Shown here one piece after another: positions 32,735 through 44,070 of a stretch of DNA of 64,000 nucleotides. Position 1 is the first letter of the stretch. The number at the start of each line of letters is the position of its first letter. A model generated the notes under the pieces. The model saw nothing but the letters and a program-made list of their open reading frames with translations. It had not been told where the DNA came from and did no database searches. Source of the DNA: Umbilicaria muhlenbergii (taxonomy: Eukaryota; Ascomycota; Lecanoromycetes; Umbilicariales; Umbilicariaceae); NCBI GenBank assembly GCA_000611775.1, contig KK106981.1, positions 4,590,927 to 4,654,926 on the forward strand. Direction: 5' to 3'. The translations under genes and the position numbers were made by a program.

Positions 32735-33896
32735 TTAGGCTTTCAACCTTTCCCCCGCCATGTCCTGCTGTGCGTCTTTGACGAGAAAGCTGCAGCGGCG
32801 AGGTCAGCGATGCCTCAAAACCGGGCGTGATACGTACTTGTACCACCAGATGGTAGGCCCCACGGTCCCGAGGTGCCACAGACTGTGCGCATCCACCATT
32901 CCCCAGATAGGGGGGAAGTCCAGCAACTCAAGACTCATGGCCATCACGATCCACGCCACTATCAGACCCGGCCACGCCGCCCACGGCTTCTTCGATTTCC
33001 GGTATCGCGTGACGCTAAACCCACTCCACAGCACATTCTGCACTATCCCAGCGGCCACATTGGCGGCCATGTTGTAGCTGTAGTCCCACCGCCACAGCGT
33101 CAGATACGACACGTGAGCCACGTAGAGCAGCACGCAGGTGACTGTCCACAAACGGAGTACGGCCTGCTTGACCGGAGGCTTCCGTTGGTCCATCCGGAAG
33201 ATCCTTATCGGCGTGTAGTACAGCCCATAGAGGACACTCGCGCCAGCCGCAAAGTAATCCAACTTCTCCGTCACGCCGAAATCCCGCGTGTGAAAGATCA
33301 TGCTGAACACCCAGCTCGCCAATCCAAAGTATCCGAACGCCACGTAGTATTTTCGGAGCGGGTAGTCCGCGGGTATCCTTTCGCGAATCTTGCTCAAGCC
33401 ATGCCGATGCGCGAGGAAGTTGAAGAGCGAAAATAGGACGGAAAATGGTTCCTGTATTCCCAAGAAGCGGTAGAATGGCCATTTGCCGTGATATTGGACC
33501 ACGGGCTCCAGCATTGGAGGGTCTCTCGACATCCGCCGGTCCGTGATGATATGCTGGCAGACATAGTCACAATTGGAGGGGCACGTCCACAGGAGGAGTC
33601 GGAGATGGAGGGCTAAAGGAAAACCCGACTCAGTACACCCGCATTGCCGGAAGAAGTCGGCGCAGACTTACGGACAACCGAGTTCCCATGTCCACAGTTC
33701 TCATCAACGCACACCTAGAACGTTAGCGATCGTCTGAAGTGGTGGCTAGCATGCTGGGTGGCCATACGGAGACGCATTCGCGGAAGTCCGGTAAGTGGTC
33801 GCCCAACGATGCATTGGCGGTCAGAATCAAGCTGCAGAACACCATTGACCACTGTATGAACCTCCTTGGGGCCGCTGCCCGCTGTCGGGTAATCAT
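32735..33896 (-). CDS. PER1: GPI-anchor lipid remodelling protein Per1
   Basis: Four exons: 33896-33768, 33714-33672, 33612-32838 and 32789-32735. The N-terminus has a basic stretch and a hydrophobic core (MVFCSLILTANAS), a signal peptide. The mature start has GDHLPDFRECVSVCVDENCG, then LHLRLLLWTCPSNCDYVCQH and QYHGKWPFYRFLGIQEPFSV, the Cys-rich luminal signature of Per1/PGAP3. Several transmembrane segments follow, with the family residues SMIFHTRDF and VDAHSLWHLGT. The last short exon supplies FLVKDAQQDMAGERLKA, a typical Per1 ending. Per1 removes the sn-2 acyl chain of the GPI lipid in the ER. The start could also be the ATG at 33845. Confidence 0.92.
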
Positions 33897-34272
33897 CGTA
33901 TGTACAGAATCGAGATCGTTACCCCATGGTCGCGCCTCGATCGAGGTACTTCGGGACAAATACTTCGCTTACTCAGGTTCGAGGTCAGCGCCGCCCTATC
34001 GGAGGAGCCGCACCGCTCCAGCTCCACTCGGTAGGATACCTCTAGGCGCCATCTATCGCCATGATTCATTTGAAGCATCACACTCAGGACACAATCACAC
34101 GAGACTACTGCAAGAGGCTCATTGCAAACAAGGTTTCAGCATAGAACCAATCATAAGTAATACAACGCTAAAGTACCCCCATCCTCTCCGAACCTATGTA
34201 ACCCCAAAACATTGCTCGCTACCATGGATGTCCTCCCTCAGCTCACAACGAATCTCGATCCGGCCAACCCCT
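33897..34272. other. Intergenic, Per1 upstream region
   Basis: This 376-bp stretch separates the Per1 start from the DUF3292 gene stop. Nothing is recognised. Confidence 0.5.
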
Positions 34273-36584
34273 TCAGTAACTTTCCCACTTCTGCCCACCG
34301 ATCGCAATCAACCTATTGAACAGCTGGTCCCGCAGTGGAATCGCCGTGAACCTCCACGTTTCCCCTGTCTTCGTCACAATCTCCAACCCGTCCGCAACCT
34401 GCCTATCAGTGGCCCAGCCCACAATGATCTTCGCCTTCCAGCCCAAGCCACCGATCTTCTTCAGCTCCTGGATATCCTCGATCGGGATGCTGAGAACCGG
34501 CTTGAGCGCAGCGTCTCTATCTTCGCCGCTAACATCATCCGCCGCGTGCGTCGTGAATGAGACACAAGGGATCGTTGCCGAGGTGCTAATGTAGATCCAG
34601 CCCTTCTTACCCTTGTAACGGGCTTTAAAATCGACCGGCCCCGACGCAGTTTGCTCTTCGGGTGTGGGGAGGACACCAAGATGATTCCTGGCATGTTGAG
34701 AACCCACAGCGGCTCTCAGACGATCAATGCCCAATTTGGATTCCACGCCGGCCTTGGTGGTACCTTTGAAGACGCCTAAGATCTTCGCGCCGACATTGCT
34801 CTTCTTCTTGGTCTGGGCCTGGGTCTCGGGGACTGGCTCGACCGCGTCTTGATGAATGGCATCCTGGATCTCTCCGTGGGAGGCGTCGAGAGTAAGTTCT
34901 TCGTGATTGAGAGATTTGGGTCTATCTGGGGGTGGTTCCGAAGAAGTAGGTGGAGGTGGAAGCGGGGCTTTGTTTGCCTCGCCGATACGGAGGAGGGTAA
35001 TCGTGAGTTGGGCGTTTGTTGGGACGCCTTTAAGGAGTGTGCTGTTCATGTGTTAGGCTCTATCGCTCATTTATTGGGGTCCAGGGTGCTTACTTTCTAA
35101 TTTCCAAAAGTTTCTGCCAGTTCGGGAATTTGCGATTCAACCAGCTGAGAGCACGCCGGATGATTGGATCTCCGAAGAACCCCAGGCCAATTGAGAACGT
35201 GGTCATCTTCATAAACATGGCAGACGTGGTGAGGAGTGAGATCGCCACCGCTGGGACAAGTACCGCAGCGAGCCGGAACCGTGGTGTGTCTTGTGGAAAA
35301 GGATGGGTTGGAGAGAGAGCGCTATGAAGAATTTAGCAGGCACACCCAGCAGAAGAACTCCATGGCATACTTTGCAAATCGCTCCCAGCCATCAGAGATT
35401 TCTCCAACAACATGCATGACCGGTCTCATCTTTGTCCACATTGCTTCTTCCATGGGCTGCTTCGTCTTGTCATGGTGTACTGGAGACGATCCTCCACTCG
35501 TAGAATCCTTTGCCTGTGCACCTTCAACAGCCATGCGTGTTGGATCAGGCGCGGAGTCACCGATAGGATCACTCCCTGGATCACCCTGTTCATGCTTTCC
35601 GGTAGCACTGCTGAGTGCAATGTGAGCGAAGCCGGAAACGAAGTTGCTGGCTTCCTGCTCTACGGCTTCTCCTTGGTGCTTCTCTGGAGCGCCGGTCACG
35701 CTGTCATGGCTACCAAGTACGCCAGCCTTGGGGGATTGGACGCCGCCAGTCTTCGAATCGACCAGCGCTAGTGGCGCTGGAGGGAACAGGTAAGGACGTG
35801 ACGGTGGGTAGGCGACAAGGACGATAAGGGTAGTAAAAAGAAGAGGCATCAAGAAGTTGAAGAGCCACGCAATCGTATACGCCTAAGATTGATATTAGAA
35901 TCTGCGGTGGACCTCGGCTTCTAATGACTTACTGCGCAGAACGCTGCCGTGCGTCGTGGCTCTCTCCATGACCGCAATCGTGCAATGTGCTTCCCAAACC
36001 CAATAAGTCCAATAATCACCGTCATGTACAGTCTTTCAATGTTGCTGCGTAGCTTATCTGGAGAGAACTCATCCTCCTCTGCGATATTGAGATCAAGACC
36101 TCCCGGAGGCGGGCCAGACATTGCTTTGACATGGTACATTTGCTGGAACAGTCAATTAGCGTTGGGAGACATTAAATGCATGGTCAACGCATGAACATGA
36201 ACCCTAAGACCTTACCTTGTTGAACCTCCTGACAAGCGTCCACAGTTCTTCATTTGGTAAGCCTCCAACAAGAGGCGCGGGCACATCATCGGGGTGGTCG
36301 GTCCAGCCCAAGTCCCTAACCTCTGCCCCGAAATGAGGCAGTTGCGCCGCGCCTTTATGATCATGATCGGCCTCTGCAAGAGCATGACTCTCGGTTGGTG
36401 CATTCGACGGCGAAGTACTCGAGGTTGGTGTGTTGAAGTTCGAGCTGCTCGAGGTGGAAGTGTGCCTTACTTCCACAGGTGGCTCGAAATGTACTCCTGG
36501 TGGAAGAGTTCTGGTTGCATTTTCTGGCAGCTCTGAATCGGGTATCGGACCGCCATCGCGGAACACATAACCTGGCATCGGCAT
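34273..36584 (-). CDS. DUF3292 family membrane protein
   Basis: Five exons encode about 690 residues from the ATG at 36584 (MPMPGYVFRDGGPIPDSELP). Family landmarks occur in order: EVRDLGWTDHPDDVPAPLVG, GGLPNEELWTLVRRFNKQMY, GGLDLNIAEEDEFSPDKLRS, SWREPRRTAAFCA, hydrophobic segments WLFNFLMPLLFTTLIVLVAY, then PLALVDSKTGGVQSPKAGVL, and GFFGDPIIRRALSWLNRKFP, NTLLKGVPTNAQLTITLLRI. A 49-nt intron (GTATGC to CATAG near 35325-35373) joins GWERFAN to ALSPTHPFPQDTPRFRLA. The C-terminal part (KARYKGKKGWIYISTSATIP) looks like a GRAM/PH-like fold. The family is fungal and of unknown biochemical function; membrane association is inferred from two or three hydrophobic spans. Confidence 0.88.
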
Positions 36585-37259
36585 GTTGACGACTCAAGGA
36601 CAAAGGTCGATATGTATTTCACCCAGCTCGTGACATTGTGAGGAAGAGGTTATCGCTGAGACGCGAGGAGAGAAAGGTGGGGATACGCCATATTAGGGGT
36701 CCACCGTATGGAAAGGATAGCTAGTGAGGATGGCTGTAAGATTACGAAACACCACCCCTTGTTGCATACGTGAAGCAAGGGAAACGTTCAGCTCTAACCA
36801 ATTTGGAGATGACGTTCGTCAACAGTTCCCAGTTTTGCTGGAATAATACGGTAAGGCCATCCCATGTACGTAAAAGCGAAGCGCCAGTCTACGTCATTGA
36901 GTCTACAAATTTAAGTTTAGGTTGTTTTCGAGCGCGACGGTAAGGCTGGACCCTTATCTAGGAATGCTAAGCACATGTACGAGTACTCCTAGTAAGATCA
37001 CAAAAATTGATTCTTTCAGCATGGCTCAGCCAAACATCAGGATGTTTTGGTGCTTGTGTTCGAGCCAATCTACACTTGAGGCTCAAGCCTCAATCTTAGT
37101 CTTTCCTCAATTCCCGATCAAAAGCCTGTCTACTTGACGTTCATGGTCCTTGTATCAACGCCTTGAAGGTCCGCACATATGCCAACAACAGTCCTCCCTT
37201 ACCCTTTGCGCTTCTCCGATTACCATGCAATACAGAGCCTTGACGTATGTGTTTGAATC
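36585..37259. other. Intergenic, nothing recognised
   Basis: The sequence is AT-richer than the housekeeping block to its left and marks the change to the more accessory region on the right. I see no gene or repeat. Confidence 0.5.
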
Positions 37260-38259
37260 CTAGCCGTGGACAATGCGGCATCTCCCAGTGTTGCGACCCC
37301 CATGACGCATGCAATCCAAGCAAATATCCTCCGTCCAGCTCCTTGCCTGACCTCCTATCTCTCGAATCTTTTCTGAAACGTTACCGACCTGGCGGCAGAT
37401 GCCACAAGGACAGGTGGAAGTGTTCAAGATACACGGATCGAACCTTTTCAGAGCGGCGATAGTCGAGTCCACACCAGTAGTCAGTCTCCAAGGGTATACG
37501 CCAATCCGATATAGTTCTTTGAAATACGCGGCAACGCTGGTCTGGTGACCAAACATCATGGGTTCGATGAGTTCTTGCACAGCGACCTCGATGCGGTTAT
37601 TCAGCTTCTTTCTCTTCTCTTCGAGAGCGACTAGTAGTTATTAGACTTAGCGCATTCTCAGACTCTTTAGACTTGTAGTACTCACAACAGAGGCAGGATG
37701 GTAGAATGTTCCGCCCGTGTTGAGACACAAAGTCCATATAATTGCCGGTGTATCTGCACACCAGCTCTCGTGTGACTTTGCCGAAGAATACCGGATCATC
37801 GAACATGTAGGATACCACCAGGAGGTTGTGGAAGCCAGTCACTCCACCATAACAATCGTAAGGACGGAGCCAAAGCCGGGTTGACGGTCGCACCGCACGG
37901 GCACAGTCGTACTTGTCACAAAACGTGGCTAACTCATCGAGAAGCTCCAAGGTGGGGTTCTCAAGTGTGTCGTCCAGCTTGTAATGGAACATTCTGCAAG
38001 CTAGACTCACGGCCTCGGGAGTGTCGTCTGGCAGTGATATTGACACGGGCTGGTTCGCGGTAGCATTGAGTATGGCGCCTTCGCGGTAATGAGAACTGAA
38101 CATGGCTTTGAAGACGGTCGAGACAAGACCGAGGACATGCGAAGAGACTTGAATACTGAGTGTGTGATCGGGAGTAATGTTCCCACCAACGACAAGAATG
38201 ACGTCCCCAGATAGATCGGCTACACACAGGGCGGTATTGGAAGACGTCGATTCAGCCAT
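37260..38259 (-). CDS. BTB protein with Cys-rich C-terminal motif (copy 1)
   Basis: Two exons, 38259-37686 and 37630-37260, are joined in phase 1 across a 55-nt intron. The N-terminal BTB domain has DLSGDVILVVGGNITPDHTL, SSHVLGLVSTVFKAMFSSHY and SISLPDDTPEAVSLACRMFH, and continues with ELATFCDKYDCARAVRPSTR. The second exon encodes a helical segment and a Cys-rich tail: CPCGIC, then after about 23 residues ICLDC, then CRIVHG at the very end. The same architecture, intron position and tail recur at 49867-50984, and a relic tail lies at 39280-39594. The tail looks like a metal site, but I know no named family. Function is unknown; BTB suggests protein-protein interaction. Confidence 0.82.
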
Positions 38260-39279
38260 GGATGCTTGATGTGACCGGTTTCGTAGTAGATTGCGGATGT
38301 GTTGTGTTCAAGTACGATGAGCTCCGGTGCCTCGATTTGGCACTGTAGAAATGTGTGGGCCATTAAGTAAGGTTAGATGACACCACCGAGTGTTAATCAA
38401 GTGAAGTAAAAGCATCGGACGGCTAGGCCCGACTCCCAGGCGCCCTCGAGATGACTGCGTGTTAATGCGGCTTAGATGAAGCCCAAAGGTCCAAGCTCCG
38501 AAATGTACGCGAAGCACTCAAGGCGGTTATAGATATATAGGTGATACGTTGGTATCATTGTAGGTTCAAATCGATTTGCAGTGGCAAAATACCCGCCTAC
38601 AAAAATGGCGAAGTCGTGTTACTGACCCGGAGCAGGATCAACAGTCTGGTTCGCGACCCTCAACGAGCCCGGAAAATGCTCGGACACCATTCCGACTTGC
38701 TGGCTGGACTTGCTGCATGCTGGGATCTAGGATATAAATGGTCTCCCATCACGTAACGACCTCCCGGTCAAACATAAGACGGCCGGTGAAAAGGACTTGG
38801 GGGATGCAAATCAATGAGGCAACGTATTTCCGCGGATTATATAAATACAAACACGAGCCCATAGGAGGAGTGAAAAACAGAGCAGCGATATCGCCAAATT
38901 TGTGAGATCAAGCTTCGCTATGCTGTACAAGATGTGTGATATGGATTCAAACGCCCCCACGTAATGAAGTAGATCTTTAACAGTTGTGGGAAGATAAAGA
39001 GATCCACGGAGCCGTAAGGTGCTTCTCAGTAGCTGGTGAGAAAAGTAGCAATGACAGTAACCCCGCCAGAACATCAGCAACCTATCTATACTCTATAAGA
39101 CACATTGCTCCGCAGAAGAATAAAGCTATCCTGTCTTTAGACAGTGGTTTGATACCGATGTTTGGGCTTGAAACGAAGCCTGCCGTCTAAATAGGCTATC
39201 TTGTGTGATTAGATCTTCCGCTAAGCCAAGCGTGGCCGGCGACCTGCACTGCAGGAACTCTCACCTGCTCCTTTATGCA
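38260..39279. other. Intergenic between BTB copy 1 and the relic
   Basis: Mixed sequence with many stop codons in all frames. A GGTTCAAATC at 38563 resembles a tRNA B box but lacks a partner A box or stems. No BTB N-terminal remnant could be recognised by eye. Confidence 0.45.
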
Positions 39280-39594
39280 ATGCCGCATACGACCGCTTAT
39301 GTGCTGATTTTTGTTGCTAGTATTCTCATATATATAATTCTCTGGCCACTATCACAAGCACTCTCGTCCAAGACCGTTTTCAATCTCTGTTCGAAATTGA
39401 CCGAGTACCCTACCACGATTCGATACACCCACGCGTGCCTGTTCAGTTGTCCATTATGTCGCGAACGAATCACGAATCACATCAGTAAGCTAGCTTATCA
39501 GGTCAACACGTTCTCCCATGGTCTCTGTCTGGATTGTTTCACGCGGGGCAGATCTGGGGAGAAGAGCGAAAACTGTCGTATCAAGCATCTTTGA
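39280..39594 (+). pseudogene. Relic of BTB/Cys-tail family, C-terminal part only
   Basis: The frame ends with SCPLCRERITNHISKL, HGLCLDCFTRG and CRIKHL before a stop at 39592-39594. It matches the tail of the two intact BTB proteins: CxxC, then LCLDC, then CRI-x-H, and an upstream ILWPLSQALSSKT aligns with GLWPISRTSKIST of copy 2. No BTB domain or in-frame start precedes it, so it is a decayed or truncated third member. It lies 1 kb from copy 1 and on the other strand, which suggests local duplication with inversion. Confidence 0.65.
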
Positions 39595-40054
39595 AGAGCG
39601 TGTCAAAAGGTGGTGGTTTAAAGGTCTTCGCATTAGAGTCATCTTGCTTTTGAAGCTACTTGGACTACGACACAGTACAAAAGGAGGATCACGGTGGTGT
39701 TCATGTGTATTCAGGGATTGTGTGCTTACTGACCAGCTAGCGCAATGAACAAGTTACCTTGGCGTCAGCCAGCAACGCAGAACATGTTCCAGATAGACTG
39801 TAATGACCCTAGTACCTTGCACTCCCCTTCCACTCCCATTATAAACTCCGGATACCGCAGCATACCTTGCGTGTCAACTTCGTATCCCACCCCCACCGCA
39901 TCTAGCATAAGCCTCGTGAGCAAAACAGAAAATAGAGTCCAGCCATCCAGCCCAACTCCACAAACTCTTCCCCGCACGCTTCCCCTCAACCAATTTTCCC
40001 ACCCTCAGTCGATCTTCCAACCCATCCCCGCGATCAATCTCTCCGCCCTCCCAC
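39595..40054. other. Intergenic, C-rich toward the right
   Basis: This separates the relic from the peroxidase 3' end. The right half is C-rich on the + strand and carries a long low-complexity open frame without a domain. Confidence 0.5.
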
Positions 40055-40849
40055 TCAATCAATCTTCCCCACCGCCTTCTTCAACACCCCCGTCTGCCAC
40101 GTCAACTCCCCAAACCCCAACCGCCACCACCCCCTCGCCCTCCACCCCTCCCTCACCGGCAACCTCTCCTCCCCAAACAACGCCTTGACATACCCCACCG
40201 GCACCAACTTGTCCCTCCCAAAAAGCGTCTGAATAAGCGCCCACTCCCCGCACGCCAACTGATGCTGCAACGTCCCATACACCACCTCCTTATTATCCCT
40301 CCTCTGCTGCTCGAGCCTCAGCCGTCTGAGCCGCGCGAAATCCTCCGTCGTGATATACTCGCCGTCGCTCGAGGACGCGAGAAGTTGGGCGACGAGGTCG
40401 GGTTGGCGGGTGTGGTTGTCGCCCTGCGCGGCGTCCCTTCTCGTCAGGGAGACGTCGTGTTCGATCGCGCCGTGCAGCGCCAACTGGTCGAGGCTCAGCC
40501 ACTTCTGGCCCGTGGCGTCCGTCTGGCCGGGATGGCGGAGTCCGAATCTCCGGAGGAGATAGGCGACGGGGTTGCGCAGGATGGCCCAGATGCCGGAGGG
40601 GGCGGGGGCGAGGTGCTCGAGGTAGGAGGCGTAGACGAGGGTGTGGGTGATTGTGGGGGAGAGGCCGAGGAGCGGGAGGGCGGAGAGGAGGTCCGTGGGG
40701 GTGATGTGGCGGCCGTCGCGGGGGAGGTGGCCGTGGTTCGAGAGGGCGTTGATGATTGGGCAGGGGGAGCGGATGTCGGTTGGGAGGGCGGGGGCGTAGG
40801 TGCCGCGGTGGAGGGGGGGGGAGGGGGAAGGGGGGGAGGTGGACGACAT
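40055..40849 (-). CDS. Haem-thiolate peroxidase (chloroperoxidase/UPO-like)
   Basis: A single exon of 264 residues starts at the ATG 40849. The proximal haem motif is present (SPCPIINALSNHGHLPRDGR), in which the Cys of PCP is the thiolate ligand. The acid-base motif EHDVSLTRRD follows about 100 residues later, as in the EHD group of the Peroxidase_2 family. The length matches the short class of these enzymes. No N-terminal signal peptide is visible (the start is Ser/Pro-rich, then HRGTYAPALPTDIR), so an intracellular or non-classically exported enzyme is likely. Family members oxidise or oxygenate aromatic substrates with peroxide; the substrate here is unknown. The coding strand is C-rich in the first two thirds and G-rich at the end. 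Confidence 0.88.
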   Translation of the reverse strand: MSSTSPPSPSPPLHRGTYAPALPTDIRSPCPIINALSNHGHLPRDGRHITPTDLLSALPLLGLSPTITHTLVYASYLEHLAPAPSGIWAILRNPVAYLLRRFGLRHPGQTDATGQKWLSLDQLALHGAIEHDVSLTRRDAAQGDNHTRQPDLVAQLLASSSDGEYITTEDFARLRRLRLEQQRRDNKEVVYGTLQHQLACGEWALIQTLFGRDKLVPVGYVKALFGEERLPVREGWRARGWWRLGFGELTWQTGVLKKAVGKID

Positions 40850-41935
40850 GTTGGTTGGTTTGGAGGAATGGGGAGATGGATGGAGGATGGGGAGATGGTG
40901 AAGGGGTGGAGGAGTTGAGGATTCGGAGATTTGAGGAGTGGAGAATAGATATCGTCGATGAGAGATGGGTAGCCTAGGGGACGAGAATAGGCAGCCGAGA
41001 TGAGGAGAAATGACAGCCTGAGTGAAGACAATAGGCAGCCTGGGTTAAAGAGAAGAAATGAACCTAAGGTAACGAGATCATTCCCATCAAACCCACGTCC
41101 TCCTCAGACCACATGAAAGCTCCTTTATGCTTATCACGCACCCAACGCCTTGTGCTCCCACGCACGTCACACGCCCAGCCCTGTGCAACAAACATGCTCG
41201 CCCCCACCTCAAACCTAAGGTAAGGAGGAAACGACGCATCAAGCCGCCGTGGCTGCTGACGTCTAGCCGTCCGTTTAACATTCGTGACACTCAGCTGAGA
41301 CGCCTCATGGCTGCCGTACCACACGAAAAGGGAAGGGCCAACTGGAAGGACTGGCTACCCGCAGAAGGCGACTACCTTACCCTGGGTGCAATGTAGCCAC
41401 AGGACTGACACGTCGAGCTGAAACGCGAACTCAGACTCCAATCGTTTTGTCCATTGTCAGGATTGGTGGTAGGCCCTTTGTTAGAAGTTGGCAGAGGGGT
41501 ACGGGTAATAACAACGCGTACGGAATCGTCAGCGCTACCGCACACACGTCTCCGCTCTAAGCCCAACCAGGCTGACGCCACTACTTCGCCGGGGCGACGC
41601 ATATCGTATCTGGTGCGTGCCCATTCTTGCATGTGAATCTACCTTAAGTCGCACCATAGCCTTTACAGAAGAGCCACTTGTTGTGGCGTCGCCCAGTGCA
41701 GCTGAAACGGGGATGGTCGAGTCCTCCAATATGGGCGCGGTGACGTCGAGTGAAGACACCAGGAGTTCTACCTTATCCATAGCGTGTCTATATCGGCATA
41801 TTAAACTTGGTTTGGAGGATACGGAATACGATCCATCTTATTCTTGTGGCGGCTCCTCAACCGCTCCTTGCGCACCTGCTCACCTCAAAGAGCAGTGTTC
41901 GGTCAGATCGCGCCAGAAGCCATCATCATCAGCAA
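40850..41935. other. Intergenic, peroxidase upstream region
   Basis: The first 130 bases are G-rich with GATGG-type short repeats. The rest is mixed sequence up to the TIR element, with short open frames only and no recognised domain. Confidence 0.5.
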
Positions 41936-42699
41936 ATTACCCCCGGGTATCCCCATCCTTTGACGTATTGCCCGGGAGTACCCCTTTTTAGTTTTCTTAC
42001 CCCGGAGTACCCCCCCTCAATTGAGGTTATTACCTGGGAGTACCCCCTCCCCTTCAAAGCCTCAAAGTCTTGCACTCTAGAAGCTCACTTTCTTGCGCAT
42101 TTGCCGCTTCTTTTGTGTCCAATTCGCACCTCATTTCACGCCTTGCCTTACGCCTTGTTTTTCCAGTTCAGGTTCAAAAGTAAATGTTCTAGTGAGATGT
42201 TTTGGTTGAACATTACAGTCAACATTCTACTTGGACAGTTGAGATAATCAAATACTAGAATATCGATCTACTTTTTGGAAGAACTTTATATGCACTGTGT
42301 CATAAACTCTGTTCTTGATCTCTGCGTTACTGTCTTTACCGCCGTCTCCACCTCTGCTGCCGCCGTCATCAGCCAGTCAGGTCGATATCATAGAGTTGAA
42401 AGAGATGCTGATGACAAACTCAGAACTAAACATTCTGACAGGCAGATGGAGTGAATTATGAAGGCGAATTATGAAGGAAAGGTGATAAAGAAGAAGAATG
42501 TATTGAAGTTGTAAAGCAAATATATCACTAGCTATAACAAATATTGAAGGTGGCAACATGAAGGAGGGGGGGGAGGAGGGGGGAATGGGAGGGGGAACCT
42601 CCTGAGGAATTACATCAACTGAGGGGGAGTACTCCGGGGTAAGGAAGCCGAAAAGGGGTACCCCCGGATAAGAAATATTCTGAAGGGGTACCCAGGGTC
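41936..42699. mobile_element. Non-autonomous TIR element with iterated termini
   Basis: Left terminus 41936-42054 and right terminus 42582-42699 are imperfect inverted repeats of about 115 bp. Each is built from short units of the type TTACCCCGGAGTACCCC, spaced about 30 bp: on the left near 41936, 41968, 41998 and 42030, and on the right (inverted) near 42627, 42656 and 42686. The 530-bp interior has no transposase frame. This is the layout of a MITE-like DNA transposon with subterminal binding repeats. I cannot fix the target-site duplication; CATCAG occurs close to both ends and is a candidate. Confidence 0.75.
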
Positions 42700-42907
42700 C
42701 ATCAGCCGCATCATCATTCGTCGAAGCATTGAGCCATCATCCAGCTCATCTCATTATGCTCTACCCGCCATCAGACCCAACAAACAAACAACATACAGCC
42801 AACTCTCCCCACCATACCCAGAGCAAAGCAGTCGTCTTACATCCCCAACCCCCAGCTCCTCCCCAACCCCCTCAATCCCCACCACCTCCCCACCACCCCG
42901 CCTCCGC

Positions 42908-44070
42908 CTAAAAGTTATAATACCCCACCCCACACGGCCCCGCAATCGTCCCCGTACTCCTAAAATCCGGCGCGACATTCGGCCCATACGTCAGCCCCGC
43001 GAACAAGCCCGCCGGACAAACGGCACTCGCCCCCGTCCCCGTCCCACTGGTCAAATTGGTAGCCTGCGAGACGACACAGCCCTGGTAGGAATAATAGTAC
43101 GCGTTCACACAGTTGGGGATCTCGAAGAAACAGGTGTTGCAGCACGCGGTGGCGGAGGCGCCTTCGGGCGTGTCGAGGTAGAAACGGGAGTTCGAGAGGC
43201 CGAGGTCGGAGGCGGAGAGGTGGTCGCCGTAGGCGGGGCCGGGGGAGGGGAGGGGGAAGGCGCAGGGGTAGATGGTTTTGGTTGTGGGGGGTGGGAGGAC
43301 CTAGGTTTGGGGAGGGGGGATGTTAGCGGGGAGATGGAGAATGGGAGAGGNNNNNNNNNNNNNNNNNNNNNNCTTACGGTAGTGGTTGCGACGGCGACGG
43401 TGATGGTGGTGTAGGAGGCCGGGATGGAGACGGGGGGGCAGTCGCAGGTGGTGGTTGTGGTGGAGGAGGGGGGTGAGGTTGTGCTGATGGAGGTGGGGGT
43501 TGTGTACGGTGCGGCTGTTTCCGCGGTGCTGGTTAGACAGGAGCAGGCGCTGGAGATGCGCGAGGGGTTGCATTGCGTGGGGATGTAGGTGGGGAGGCCT
43601 ATCGTTGCCGTGTTGGTCGTTTGGGTGTATGTGGCGCAGAATGGGGCACCGGTGTGGCGTCTCAAGGCGCGCAGACAGTTGTCCGCATTGCATCCGTTTC
43701 GGGGGAGGATGTCGTTGACGGCTTGTTCGTCGGCCTCGGGGCTGGCGAGACGCTTTATGGCGGGGGCGGACGAGGCGGGAGGGTTGCCGGGGAGAAAGAT
43801 GTTGGATGTGCTGAGTGGAGGTCAATAGGGAGGTCGGTTCAGGTGTCAAGATGGTACTCACGAGGGCGTTCCTGTTACGGTTTCAGTTGTGGTTCCGGTA
43901 CTGTACTTGGTGAGTATATGGTGGTCTGTGAGGAGTACGCGCACATACGCAGTTACGGTAATGGTGTGAGTTGACGCGGGTATGGTGTCGGTGCAACATG
44001 GGGGTTCAGCGACCAGAGCCTGCACTAGTGGTGCCAGGGCAAATGCCAGAAGGGACGAATGGATATACAT
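42908..44070 (-). CDS. Secreted Cys-rich protein with apple/PAN-like C-terminus
   Basis: Three exons. Exon 1 (44070-43862) starts MYIHSSLLAFALAPLVQALV, a clear signal peptide, followed by Thr-rich sequence. Exon 2 (43810 to about 43381) contains a Cys pair region (GCNADNCLRALRRHTGAPFC) and a Thr/Ser/Pro-rich linker likely to be O-glycosylated. The second intron contains the 22-N gap and ends at TAG near 43303. Exon 3 has ASATACCNTCFFEIPNCVNA and YYYSYQGCVVSQATN and ends GVGYYNF at 42908; its spacing of Cys resembles apple/PAN modules. The protein is probably extracellular or wall-associated. I know no function for it. Confidence 0.8.
43351..43372. other. Assembly gap of 22 N
   Basis: The gap lies inside the second intron of the secreted-protein gene, so it does not affect the protein model. 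Confidence 0.95.

Noticed and set aside
35300-35400. Apparent frame break in the DUF3292 gene
   Set aside because: A 49-nt GTATGC to CATAG intron joins GWERFAN to ALSPTHPFPQDTPRFR in one frame, so the gene is intact.
38563-38573. tRNA B-box-like GGTTCAAATC
   Set aside because: No A box, no cloverleaf stems and no suitable anticodon arm nearby.
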